Notes: a model not told the origin generated them from the letters alone. A stretch of 8,057 bases of DNA from Hyphomicrobiales bacterium (GCA_028290085.1 JAQGKN010000441.1:1-8057); one strand, 5' to 3'; counted from the first letter of the stretch, positions 1-7,157 are shown. A program made the numbers and translations.

Positions 1-235
1 GGATCTGCCCGTCGAAATCCGCGATGAGCCCGCCGACCATGTTCATCAATGTGGACTTGCCGCAGCCCGACGGGCCGATGATCGAGATGAACTCGCCCGG
101 CTTGATATCGAGCGACACGTCGTCGACCGCCGTCACCTTGCCCTTCGCGGTGTCGAAGCTTTTGCTCACACGCTCGATGCGCAGGGCCGCGATGTCGCTG
201 GAGGCCAAGGACATCAGCGTGGACGTGTCGCTCAT
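1..235 (-). CDS. ABC transporter ATP-binding protein, NitT/TauT (SsuB/TauB-like) type, N-terminal part only
   Basis: This is the first 78 residues of the cytoplasmic ATPase that drives the importer encoded just upstream. The rest lies beyond the left edge of the window. Seen: an A-loop aromatic (Phe27 in KSFD), a stretch typical of the first beta strands (AVDDVSLDIKPGEF, about 36-49), and a perfect Walker A motif GPSGCGKST at residues 54-62, followed by LMNMVGGL. The Walker B, signature and H-loop motifs are outside the window. The ATG at 235 is chosen because a GAGG Shine-Dalgarno element (241-244) sits 5 nt before it. This element overlaps the stop codon of the ThDP-enzyme gene (243-245), which suggests translational coupling. 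The Walker A class and the neighbouring permeases point to the nitrate/sulfonate/taurine importer family. The transported substrate is not determinable. Confidence 0.93.
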   Translation of the reverse strand, partial: MSDTSTLMSLASSDIAALRIERVSKSFDTAKGKVTAVDDVSLDIKPGEFISIIGPSGCGKSTLMNMVGGLIADFDGQI

Positions 236-242
236 GCGTGCC

Positions 243-2054
243 TCATGAACGTTCGACATGCTTGGTGAGCCCGTTGGTCATGCCGGCATCGTAGCCAGGC
301 TCCACGCGCACATCGACGACGACCGTGTCGCCGCGCTCGTAGGCTTCGATCGCCGCTTCAATGGCCTCGTGCAAATCGGCGAGGCTGCGCACCGGGCCGA
401 TGCCCGTGGCGCCCTGCGCGCGGGCCATCATCGCGAGATCGACGTCAGGGCCTGCGATATGCTGGCCGATCCATTTGTTCTCGATGGGACGGTCGCGCAT
501 GCGGGCGACGCGCTCCTGATGCACTTCGTCATTGTAGAAGGAGCGGTTGTTGGCGATGAGCACGATCATCGGGATGCCGTAGTGCACCGCGCTCCAGACG
601 GCGGTCGCGCCCATCAGGAAATCGCCGTCGCCGAGGATCGAGAGTGGAATGCGGTCTCCACCTTTCAATGCCAGCGCGGCGCCAACGCTGGTGCCGGGCC
701 CGGAGCCGATGCCGCCACCGCCATCCGTGCCCAGAAAATCGAGCGGATGTTCGACTGGCCACATGTGCCCGGCCCATGACAGGGGATGGCGCGACAGCGT
801 GACCTTGCGCCGCTTGAAGGCGCGCTGCACGGCGGATGCGAGAACGGGCACCGTGAGCGGCGCGTCGGGCTCGCCGTCAGGAAGCCCTTGTAACGCAGGC
901 TTTTCCCAGCCGCTCCAGACGCTCGTTGTTTTGTGCGCGGCGAGTTCCTCGACGAGCGCGTGGATGGTGACGTCGGGGTCCGAGACCAGATAGAGATCCG
1001 CGGGCGGCAGGCCCTGATGATCCATGCTCCAGCCGTTGTGCAGATATTGATCGAGCGATACCTGGATGATGGTGCTGGTCGGATCTTCCGCGCCGAACGC
1101 GCTCTTCAGCGTGCCCGCGAGATCGACCCAGTCGAAGCTCACCACGACATCGGCGTCGCGCATGAGCTTGCAGGCTTGCTCGCTCGGGAAGGTCGAGGGG
1201 CTCGCCGCGTGCAGGCGATGGGTCGTCGGGAAGGCGCCTGCGATCTTCATGTCGGTCAGGACGAGCGCACCGAGCTTTTCGGCCAGCGCGATGCGCGCGG
1301 CCCAATCTTTTTCAGAGCGTGACACGCGGCCCATCAGCAGCAGCGGGCGCTTTGCCGCCGCGAGCCTCTTGCCTGCATCCTGCAGCAAGTCGCGCGGCGG
1401 GGCCGCAGGCGGCGGCGATTTGAAGCGTGCGACGTCAGGCATCTTCACGGGTGTTTCCAGCCGCATTTCCTGAATGGCGGCGTCGAGGCAGACGTATACG
1501 GGGCCGCGTGGCGCCGTGTCGGTGATCTGCCATGCGCGCAGGATGGATTCGAGCGCGGCGGGGACGGAGCCCGGTTGGTCGTCCCATTTCGTATAATCGC
1601 GAATGAGCGCGCCCTGATCCTTGGCCGTGTGAATCCAGTCGATCCACGGCCGGCGCTTGGCGGCATCGACCGGACCGGTCGCGCCCAGCAAGAGCAGGGG
1701 TGCGCGGTCGCACCAGGCGTTGAACACGGCCATGGTTGCGTGCATCAGGCCGACATTGCTGTGCACGATGGCACAGAGCGGACGCCCCGTGACCTTGGCC
1801 CAGCCATGCGCGATGGCGACCGCGGATTCCTCGTGAAGGCAGAGCAGCATTTGCGGATCACGATTGCCGAGCTTGTTGACGAGGCTGTCGTGAAGGCCGC
1901 GAAAGCTCGCGCCTGGATTGAGCGAGACGTAAGGCAAGTCGAGCGCGCGCAGCAGTTCGGCGATGGCGTCGCTGCCCCATTGTCCGTTGTCCTGTGCGGG
2001 AACGGGGAGTTCTACGCTTGAAATGTCGCGTGCGGCCTTGTTGTCGTCGGGCAT
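243..2054 (-). CDS. ThDP (thiamine pyrophosphate)-dependent enzyme, acetolactate synthase/benzoylformate decarboxylase superfamily
   Basis: This cytoplasmic enzyme should decarboxylate a 2-oxo acid, or join such an acid to an acceptor, using thiamine diphosphate. At 603 residues it matches the usual 530-610 of the superfamily, with three domains: N-terminal PYR (about 25-190), central (about 200-345) and C-terminal PP (about 395-590). Seen: the ThDP-activating glutamate Glu75 in LCLHEESA, aligned with the HE of acetolactate synthase; a glycine-rich DGGGGIGSGPG stretch from about residue 444; and the metal/diphosphate motif GDGD at 475, ending in NN at 502-503 with the standard 24-residue spacing. 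ATG at 2054 is preferred over an in-frame TTG at 2060 because AGGA (2061-2064) lies 6 nt before the ATG. The gene starts 12 nt after permease 2 and ends 7 nt before the ATPase, so it sits inside the transporter genes. It does not clearly match one named enzyme such as Xsc or IlvB. Substrate and product are unknown. Confidence 0.92.
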   Translation of the reverse strand: MPDDNKAARDISSVELPVPAQDNGQWGSDAIAELLRALDLPYVSLNPGASFRGLHDSLVNKLGNRDPQMLLCLHEESAVAIAHGWAKVTGRPLCAIVHSNVGLMHATMAVFNAWCDRAPLLLLGATGPVDAAKRRPWIDWIHTAKDQGALIRDYTKWDDQPGSVPAALESILRAWQITDTAPRGPVYVCLDAAIQEMRLETPVKMPDVARFKSPPPAAPPRDLLQDAGKRLAAAKRPLLLMGRVSRSEKDWAARIALAEKLGALVLTDMKIAGAFPTTHRLHAASPSTFPSEQACKLMRDADVVVSFDWVDLAGTLKSAFGAEDPTSTIIQVSLDQYLHNGWSMDHQGLPPADLYLVSDPDVTIHALVEELAAHKTTSVWSGWEKPALQGLPDGEPDAPLTVPVLASAVQRAFKRRKVTLSRHPLSWAGHMWPVEHPLDFLGTDGGGGIGSGPGTSVGAALALKGGDRIPLSILGDGDFLMGATAVWSAVHYGIPMIVLIANNRSFYNDEVHQERVARMRDRPIENKWIGQHIAGPDVDLAMMARAQGATGIGPVRSLADLHEAIEAAIEAYERGDTVVVDVRVEPGYDAGMTNGLTKHVERS

Positions 2055-2066
2055 GAGCAATCCTGA

Positions 2067-2870
2067 TTAGCGGGGCGGCAGCGCGGTGGCGCGGCGATTG
2101 TTGGGGCCGTGCAGGCGCACGAGCCTGCCGATGAAGAAATTGCCCAGCCCTGCGAGCACGAAAATCACCAGCAGAAGCGCGAGCATCGTGGGAATGTCGA
2201 AGCGATTGTAGGCTTGCATCGCGGCATAGCCCAAACCGAAGTTCGAGAGTTTTATCTCGGACATGAGACAGCCCACCGTCGCGATGCCGAAGCTCAGGCG
2301 AAAGCCGGTGGCGAGGGCTGGCACAAGTGCGGGCACATAGATTTTGCGAATGCGCTGCGACAGGGGAAGGGTGAGGCTCTGGCCGACGCGCAGGAACATC
2401 GGATTGATGGTGCGCACACCCGCCGACACGCTGAGCGCCATCGGGAAGAAGCAGGACATTGCGCCCAAGCCGATCTTCGAGCCAACGCCGATTCCGAACA
2501 TGATGAGCAGCACCGGCAGGAACACGACCTTGGGCGTCGGCGCGAGATAATGCACCAGCGGCTCCAGCACTTCGCCTGTGTAGCGGTTGATGCCGAGGAT
2601 CAGGCCGGCGATGGCACCTAGACTTGTGCCGATGGCGAAACCGACCACGATCTCGAACAGCGTCACGCCGAAATGCGTGTAGAAAGCTGGATCGGCGAAC
2701 AGCCTGAACAGGGCACGGATGATGAGCACGCTCGACGGGATCACGCCGCGAAAGAACAAGCCCGACGCGCCCGCGCCTTCCCACAGCGCGAGGATCACGA
2801 CCACCGCGACGATGCGGTGGATCGCGACGCTCGACAGGCGCAAGCGGCTGGGCCGCGTGCCTGTATTCAT
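2067..2870 (-). CDS. ABC transporter permease, NitT/TauT type (second permease)
   Basis: This is an inner-membrane subunit of the importer, 267 residues, a normal size for the binding-protein-dependent (BPD) permease family. Seen: a first hydrophobic helix at about 16-32, further hydrophobic segments at about 70-93, 115-129, 135-150, 190-206 and 226-248, and an EAA-like cytoplasmic loop at about 161-190 (RVGQSLTLPLSQRIRKIYVP, then ALVPALATGF), which contacts the ATPase. The ATG at 2870 overlaps the TGA of permease 1 as ATGA, a usual sign of coupled translation, so this start was chosen. An ATG at 2888 would add six residues and cannot be excluded. The open frame continues far upstream, but there it is only a shadow of permease 1. 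The protein differs clearly from permease 1, so the two probably form a heterodimeric channel. Confidence 0.93.
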   Translation of the reverse strand: MNTGTRPSRLRLSSVAIHRIVAVVVILALWEGAGASGLFFRGVIPSSVLIIRALFRLFADPAFYTHFGVTLFEIVVGFAIGTSLGAIAGLILGINRYTGEVLEPLVHYLAPTPKVVFLPVLLIMFGIGVGSKIGLGAMSCFFPMALSVSAGVRTINPMFLRVGQSLTLPLSQRIRKIYVPALVPALATGFRLSFGIATVGCLMSEIKLSNFGLGYAAMQAYNRFDIPTMLALLLVIFVLAGLGNFFIGRLVRLHGPNNRRATALPPR

Positions 2871-3628
2871 CTGGCCGACAGCAACCATGTCTCGAGTTTC
2901 TCGGTGAGATAAAAGAAGCAGACGCTGGTGAGCACCACGAAGAGGATCGCGGCATACATGCCCGCGATCTCGAAGCGGTCGCCGAGATCGCCGATGAGCT
3001 GGCCCATGCCGCCGAAGCCGATGAGGAATTCCACGCCCACGACATTGATGAGCGCAAAGACGAGGCCGAGACGCAGGCCCGTGAAGATCGTGGGCAGAGA
3101 GGCCGGGAACAGGATCATGTGGATTTGCTGCCAGCGCGTCAGGCCGAAGGTGCGGCCGACGTCGATCAGCACGCCGCGCACATTGTCGAGCCCCTCCTTG
3201 GTCTTCAGCACGACCGGCGGCAGGCTCGCGACCGTGCCCATGGCCACGATGGTCGCGGCATTGCGGCCGAAGATAACGAGGAACAGCGGGAACAGCAGCA
3301 CCAGCGGCGCGGCGGCAACGGCGGCCATCCAGTCGGTATAAGCCGCGCCCGCAGCGCGATTGTGGTGCAGCCACCAGCCGATGGCCATGCCGCCGAGCGC
3401 GCCGAGACCGGCGGCGGCGAAGGTCTCGCCGAAGGTGCGCAGGAAGGCACCCGCGAGATCGCCCTCGGCGAAGAGGGCGCCGATAGTCGGGAAGATTTCC
3501 GAGGGCGGCGGCACGATGAACCGGCTGACGAGCCCCGCCGCAGAGGCTAATTCCCATAGAACGAGCAGGCCCGCGAGAAACAGGAAACGTGCAACAAGTG
3601 GGGGTGGTCTGATCAGCCAGGCCGGCAT
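2867..3628 (-). CDS. ABC transporter permease, NitT/TauT type (first permease)
   Basis: This is an inner-membrane subunit of the importer, 253 residues. Seen: a short N terminus, a first transmembrane segment at about 13-32 (FLFLAGLLVLWELASAAGL), further segments at about 66-87, 101-120, 124-141, 183-204 and 223-241, and an EAA-type coupling loop at about 156-187 (DVGRTFGLTRWQQIHMILFP, then ASLPTIFTGLRL). Ser-Arg-Phe-Ile-Val-Pro-Pro-Pro-Ser after helix 1 is the usual SsuC/TauC-like periplasmic entry segment. The ATG at 3628 has only a weak ribosome site (GGA about 8 nt before it). Expression may therefore depend on read-through from the binding-protein gene 66 nt upstream. Its stop overlaps the next permease start by 4 nt. 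Membership in the family is firm; substrate is unknown. Confidence 0.94.
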   Translation of the reverse strand: MPAWLIRPPPLVARFLFLAGLLVLWELASAAGLVSRFIVPPPSEIFPTIGALFAEGDLAGAFLRTFGETFAAAGLGALGGMAIGWWLHHNRAAGAAYTDWMAAVAAAPLVLLFPLFLVIFGRNAATIVAMGTVASLPPVVLKTKEGLDNVRGVLIDVGRTFGLTRWQQIHMILFPASLPTIFTGLRLGLVFALINVVGVEFLIGFGGMGQLIGDLGDRFEIAGMYAAILFVVLTSVCFFYLTEKLETWLLSAR

Positions 3629-3658
3629 ACGTGGTGTTCCATCGTCCCGGTTGCAGGT

Positions 3659-3681
3659 GAGGCCCGGGATTCCCAGGCCTC
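3659..3681. promoter_or_regulatory. Imperfect inverted repeat between the binding-protein and permease genes (possible mRNA-stabilising hairpin or attenuator)
   Basis: The 23 bases read GAGGCC-C-GGGA-T-TCCC-A-GGCCTC, a near-perfect dyad with ten pairs around one mismatch. The element sits in the 66-nt gap after the binding-protein stop at 3695-3697 and before the permease ATG at 3628. No T-run follows on the minus strand, so a strong intrinsic terminator is unlikely. Hairpins placed after binding-protein genes are known in other ABC operons to protect the upstream mRNA or to cut read-through. Applying that role here is inference. Confidence 0.55.
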
Positions 3682-3694
3682 AGTCGTGACGTGT

Positions 3695-4657
3695 TTATTT
3701 CGGCTTGGGTGCCAGGATGTCGAAGAGGCCAGCGACCTCCTTTTCGGTCATGGCGCGCGGAATGAATTTATATTCCAGCGCCTCCTGCAGGGCGTGGTCC
3801 AGACCCTTTATCTCGTAGGGCTGCAACGCGTCCTTGGGGTAGAACTGGTCACGTGACTGCAAGGCGATTTCCGGCGTCACGCCCGCGCCCTCGGCAAAAT
3901 ACTCGACCGCTTTCGGGTTGCTGTAGGACCAGTCCAACGCCTTCGCATAGGCTTCGCTGAACTTGACGAGCAGCGCGCGCTTCTTCGTCAAGGCATCCGC
4001 ATTGACGAAGTTCACGCGGATGGTTTCGCCGCGAATGGCGGGGACGTCATTGCCTTTGGCGACGATGACAACCTTGCCAGCCTTCACGTCTTCCAGGCCG
4101 AACGGCGGCACGGCCCAGCCGACATCGATCTGGCCGGACATGACCTGCGTGTAGGTGCCCGGAATGCCGCCGGTGGCGGTCGGCTTGGCCTTCACCTTCG
4201 CCTGTTCAATCAGCGAGAGCACGATGAGATGGCTCGACGAGCCCGCAGCTGAGTAGGCGACCGTCTTGCCGTCGGCGTCCTTGAGGCTTTTGATGCCCTT
4301 GTCGGCGCGTGCATACCAGAAGAGGTCCGGCGAGCCGGTCATCGCGGCGGAGATGACGCGCAGAGGCGCGCCCTTGGCATAGGCGCCGATGAGGCCGAGC
4401 AAGCCGGTCTGCATGGCGACATCGACGCTGCCGGAAATTACGGCCTGCACGGTCGCTGAGCCACCTTGCGTATAGACAGGCTCGATCTCGATGCCCGCGT
4501 CTTTGAAGATGCCGGCTTTCATGCCGAATTCAACGATGCCGGTGTCCCAGTTGCCCTTTTGCGGCAGCGCGACCTTCAATGATTCCGCTTGAGCGAGTGG
4601 GGCCGAGCCGACGATGGCCGATACCAACGCGGCCGCGAGCAAACCTTGCTTGCGCAT
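3695..4657 (-). CDS. ABC transporter substrate-binding protein, NitT/TauT family (NMT1/SsuA-like), secreted
   Basis: This periplasmic protein captures the ligand and delivers it to the two permeases. It has 320 residues. Seen: a classic Sec signal peptide, with Arg2-Lys3, a hydrophobic core LLAAALVSAIVGSAPL, and a likely signal peptidase I site AQA|ES after residue 24. It then shows the family opening LKVALPQKGNWDTGIVEFG, GIFKDAGIEIEPVYTQGGS (about 49-67), and the ISGSVDVAMQTG segment (about 74-85) typical of the SsuA/TauA/NMT1 fold. No lipobox cysteine is present, so it should be soluble. The ATG at 4657 is chosen because GGGAGGA (4665-4671) lies 7 nt before it and because it starts exactly at the signal peptide. 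An in-frame GTG at 4717 would add 20 charged residues ahead of the signal and is rejected. Related proteins bind sulfonates, nitrate, riboflavin, pyrimidines or aromatic acids. The ligand here is unknown. Confidence 0.94.
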   Translation of the reverse strand: MRKQGLLAAALVSAIVGSAPLAQAESLKVALPQKGNWDTGIVEFGMKAGIFKDAGIEIEPVYTQGGSATVQAVISGSVDVAMQTGLLGLIGAYAKGAPLRVISAAMTGSPDLFWYARADKGIKSLKDADGKTVAYSAAGSSSHLIVLSLIEQAKVKAKPTATGGIPGTYTQVMSGQIDVGWAVPPFGLEDVKAGKVVIVAKGNDVPAIRGETIRVNFVNADALTKKRALLVKFSEAYAKALDWSYSNPKAVEYFAEGAGVTPEIALQSRDQFYPKDALQPYEIKGLDHALQEALEYKFIPRAMTEKEVAGLFDILAPKPK

Positions 4658-4664
4658 ACGCAAA

Positions 4665-4671
4665 TCCTCCC
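4665..4671 (-). promoter_or_regulatory. Strong ribosome binding site of the substrate-binding protein gene
   Basis: The minus strand reads GGGAGGA, 7 nt before the ATG at 4657. This is close to the ideal anti-16S match and decides the start in favour of the signal-peptide methionine over the upstream GTG at 4717. It is also one of the strongest sites in the window, as expected for a binding protein needed in excess over its permeases. Confidence 0.85.
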
Positions 4672-4720
4672 GTGGCGGCAGCATCTGGCGGCGCCGCTCG
4701 TGGAGGATTGTGACCACAGA

Positions 4721-4744
4721 GCGGGGCGCTATGCAACGCCCCGC
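4721..4744. terminator. Perfect 8-bp GC-rich hairpin after the molybdenum oxidoreductase gene (weak terminator or attenuator)
   Basis: GCGGGGCG (4721-4728) and CGCCCCGC (4737-4744) pair perfectly around an 8-nt loop. The element starts 12 nt beyond the stop codon of the oxidoreductase (4757-4759) and lies before the binding-protein gene. On the minus strand it is followed by TCTGTGGTCACA, which is not a true T-run. Partial termination, Rho-linked attenuation or mRNA end protection are all possible. A second promoter for the transporter genes could lie in the same 99-nt gap, but none is convincing by eye. Confidence 0.55.
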
Positions 4745-4756
4745 CTGGACGAATTC

Positions 4757-7051
4757 TCAGCCGGCCTTGCGCACGGCCGCGATCGCGTTCCACACCCGCG
4801 AAGGCGTAAAGGGCAGGTCGAGCGTGTTAATGCCTTGGGACCGCAGAGCGTCGAGCACCGCATTGGCGAGCGTGGGCACTGAGCCGGTGGTGCCGGCCTC
4901 GCCGACACCCTTCACGCCGAGCGGATTGCTGGGCGAGGGAACCGAGTGATCGAATAGACGCAATGGACCCAGATCATCGGCGCGCGGCATGGCGTAATCC
5001 ATGAAGCTGCCCGTCATCAGCTGGCCGCTGTCGGCGTTGTACAGGCATTGCTCGGTCAGCACCTGGCCGAGCCCCTGAACGATGCCGCCGTGGACCTGTC
5101 CTTCGACCAAAGTATGGTTGAGAACCCGGCCGCAATCATCGTCCGCCACGTAGTCCAGCAGCGTCACGGTCCCTGTCTCGGGGTCGACCTCCACTTCGGC
5201 GATATGGGCGCCGCTCGGGAATGTGCGGTGCGAGGCGATGCCGCCTGTCGTGTCCAGCGCCCCGGGATTGTCGCGCGACAGTTGATAGAGCGCGACGGAC
5301 AGATCGGTGCCGCGCACTGCGTATCTGCCATCGATGAAGTCGATATCGTCAACGTCGGCTTCGAGATGGCGCGCGGCGAGTTCCTTGCCCTTGCGCGCCA
5401 CCTCTGTCGCGGTGACGAAGAGGGCGTTGCCTTGCAGCATGGTCGAGCGCGAGCCGATGGTGCCGTCGCCCTTCAGCACGGGTCCGTCTGGATCGCTCGA
5501 CCGGTTCTCGATGGTCAGTGGATCGACGCCGAAAACGCGCCCGACGATCTCCGGGTAGGCGGTTTCATGGCCCTGGCCGGAGGGGCCGGAGGTCGAGAAG
5601 AGCTGCGGCGTGCCGCTCTCGCCGAACTTGATCGCAGCCTCTTCGGCCGGATTGCGGCCACCGCCCGAGGGCTCGACGAACATGCTGCAGGCAATGCCAC
5701 GCAACATGCCGCGTGTGCTGGATTGGGCGCGCCGTGCCGGGAACCCAGTCCAGTCTGCTTCCGCCAAAGCCATATCGAGCAGGCCCGGCGGGTCGCCGCT
5801 GTCGTAATCGGCGCCGGTGGCGATCTTGTAGGGGAAGGCTTCCTTCGGGATCAGGTTGCGGCGGCGCAGTTCGATGCGGTCGCGGCCGGTCTCGCGTGCG
5901 GCTTCCTCGACGAGGCGCTCGATGAGGTAGCTGACATTGGGCCGCCCGGCGCCGCGATAGGCAGTCGTCGGCGTCGTGTTGGTAAGAACCAGCTGGTGGC
6001 GGCCAAAGACGGCGGGGATACGGTAGAGGTTGCTCACATGGGCGCCGGGCGGCAGCGTGTTGATGAGCGGTCCGGCCTGCGAGAGATAGCCGCCCGCGTG
6101 GCAGACCCAGCGGACGCGAAGCCCGGTAAAGTTGCCCTCAGCGTCCAGCGCCAGCTCGCCGAAGAGCTTCGCCGCGCGTCCGTGGTGGTCGCTGACGAAG
6201 GTTTCGCTGCGCGTGCCCGACCATTTGACGGGGCGTCCAAGCGTGCGGGCCGCCAGCATCAATGTGCAATATTCGGAATAGCCCTCGGTGCGCACTCCGA
6301 AGCCGCCGCCGACATCCTGTGCGTGGACGCGCATCGACTCGACGGGGATGCCGGTGCCCGAAGACAGGCTGTCGAGCATGAGCGTCATGCCCTGCGTCGG
6401 AATGTAGAGATCGTAGCGGCCCGTTTCAGCGTCGTAGGAGACAAGACCGGATTTCGGCTCCATCGGGTTGCCCACGAGGCGGGGCACGTCGAGGGTGAGG
6501 CTCGTGACATGCACGGCAGTATCGAAGGCAGTCTGCGTGGCGGCCTCGTTGCCGTAGTCGTAATCGAAGCAGAGATTGCTCTCAAGGTCGGCATAGAGGA
6601 GCGGGGCATCCGCCGCCATGGCGGCCTCGGCATCGACGAGGGCGGGCAGGTCGCGATAGTCGACGACGATCTTCTCGACGGCCTCCTGCGCCTGCACGGC
6701 AGTTTCAGCGACGACGAAGGCGACTTCCTGTCCCACGAAGCGAACGCGGTCCTCGGCCATCACCTGCCTGCGCGGCATCTTCAGTTTGACGCCGCCACGG
6801 CCCGGATAGGCGGCGAGCGGGGAGGGGGAGCCAAAGCCCGCGGCTTTGGTATCTTCGCCCGTCAGGATGGCGAGCACGCCGGGAACGGCACGCGCGGCGT
6901 CGAGGTCGATGGACAGGATGTCGGAATGGGCGCGGTCAGCGCGCAGGAAGCAGCCATGCACTTCGCCCGGCAGCGACCGGTCGGCCGCATAAAGACCCTT
7001 GCCCGTCACGAGGCGCAAATCCTCGCGCCGCCCCTCAAACACCTTGTCCAT
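4757..7051 (-). CDS. Molybdopterin-binding large subunit of the xanthine dehydrogenase/aldehyde oxidase/CoxL family (form II type)
   Basis: This is the catalytic subunit of a molybdenum hydroxylase, which would insert a water-derived oxygen into a C-H bond of an aldehyde or aromatic heterocycle. At 764 residues it has the usual size of a separate L subunit. Domain order: an a/b hammerhead domain at about 15-133, then two MoCo-binding domains at about 140-385 and 400-690. Seen: NPMEPKSG (195-202), QDVGGGFG (245-252), the active-site loop AYRGAGR (364-370), SGPSGQGHETAY and GSRSTMLQGNAL in the second half, and the catalytic glutamate Glu718 in GVKGVGEAG. AYRGAGR is the form II signature. True form I CO dehydrogenase has AYxCSFR, so CO oxidation is unlikely. 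ATG at 7051 follows GGGAGGA (7055-7061); the open frame extends to 7279 but has no family sequence there. No CoxS (2Fe-2S) or CoxM (FAD) gene is next to it, which is odd because three-subunit enzymes normally have clustered genes. Confidence 0.94.
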   Translation of the reverse strand: MDKVFEGRREDLRLVTGKGLYAADRSLPGEVHGCFLRADRAHSDILSIDLDAARAVPGVLAILTGEDTKAAGFGSPSPLAAYPGRGGVKLKMPRRQVMAEDRVRFVGQEVAFVVAETAVQAQEAVEKIVVDYRDLPALVDAEAAMAADAPLLYADLESNLCFDYDYGNEAATQTAFDTAVHVTSLTLDVPRLVGNPMEPKSGLVSYDAETGRYDLYIPTQGMTLMLDSLSSGTGIPVESMRVHAQDVGGGFGVRTEGYSEYCTLMLAARTLGRPVKWSGTRSETFVSDHHGRAAKLFGELALDAEGNFTGLRVRWVCHAGGYLSQAGPLINTLPPGAHVSNLYRIPAVFGRHQLVLTNTTPTTAYRGAGRPNVSYLIERLVEEAARETGRDRIELRRRNLIPKEAFPYKIATGADYDSGDPPGLLDMALAEADWTGFPARRAQSSTRGMLRGIACSMFVEPSGGGRNPAEEAAIKFGESGTPQLFSTSGPSGQGHETAYPEIVGRVFGVDPLTIENRSSDPDGPVLKGDGTIGSRSTMLQGNALFVTATEVARKGKELAARHLEADVDDIDFIDGRYAVRGTDLSVALYQLSRDNPGALDTTGGIASHRTFPSGAHIAEVEVDPETGTVTLLDYVADDDCGRVLNHTLVEGQVHGGIVQGLGQVLTEQCLYNADSGQLMTGSFMDYAMPRADDLGPLRLFDHSVPSPSNPLGVKGVGEAGTTGSVPTLANAVLDALRSQGINTLDLPFTPSRVWNAIAAVRKAG

Positions 7052-7054
7052 ATT

Positions 7055-7061
7055 TCCTCCC
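7055..7061 (-). promoter_or_regulatory. Ribosome binding site of the molybdenum oxidoreductase gene
   Basis: GGGAGGA on the minus strand ends 3 nt before the ATG at 7051 (GGAGG to ATG is 4 nt). The spacing is short but within the working range. It fixes the start at the family-typical N terminus MDKVFEGRRED rather than at the earlier open-frame start at 7279. Confidence 0.8.
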
Positions 7062-7157
7062 AGCCGCCTGCGCGGGTGACATGTCCCCAGACTACAGGAT
7101 CGCGGGCGGGATGCCATGATCCACAGGCTAAGCCTCGGCTGGGCAGGAATTTTGCGT

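Noticed and set aside
24..779. Plus-strand open frames at 24-248 and 258-779
   Set aside because: They are antisense shadows of the ATPase, which has a perfect Walker A motif, and of the ThDP enzyme C terminus, which has the GDG...NN motif.
243..2054. Sulfoacetaldehyde acetyltransferase (Xsc) as part of a taurine pathway with a Tau-like transporter
   Set aside because: The context is tempting, but the sequence shows only general ThDP superfamily motifs. No taurine dioxygenase, taurine-pyruvate aminotransferase or phosphate acetyltransferase gene is in the window.
1858..3057. 399-residue minus-strand open frame crossing the permease 2 and ThDP enzyme genes
   Set aside because: It spans two clearly coding genes in a different frame, is rich in Arg/Ala/Pro/His/Ser as expected of an out-of-frame translation, and has no membrane or enzyme motifs.
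4658..4717. Earlier GTG start at 4717 for the substrate-binding protein
   Set aside because: It would put 20 charged residues ahead of a well-formed signal peptide, and the strong GGGAGGA site serves the ATG at 4657 instead.
4757..7051. Annotation as aerobic CO dehydrogenase (coxL)
   Set aside because: The active-site loop is AYRGAGR, the form II type, not the AYxCSFR loop with the cysteine that holds copper in true CO dehydrogenase. CoxS and CoxM are also not adjacent.
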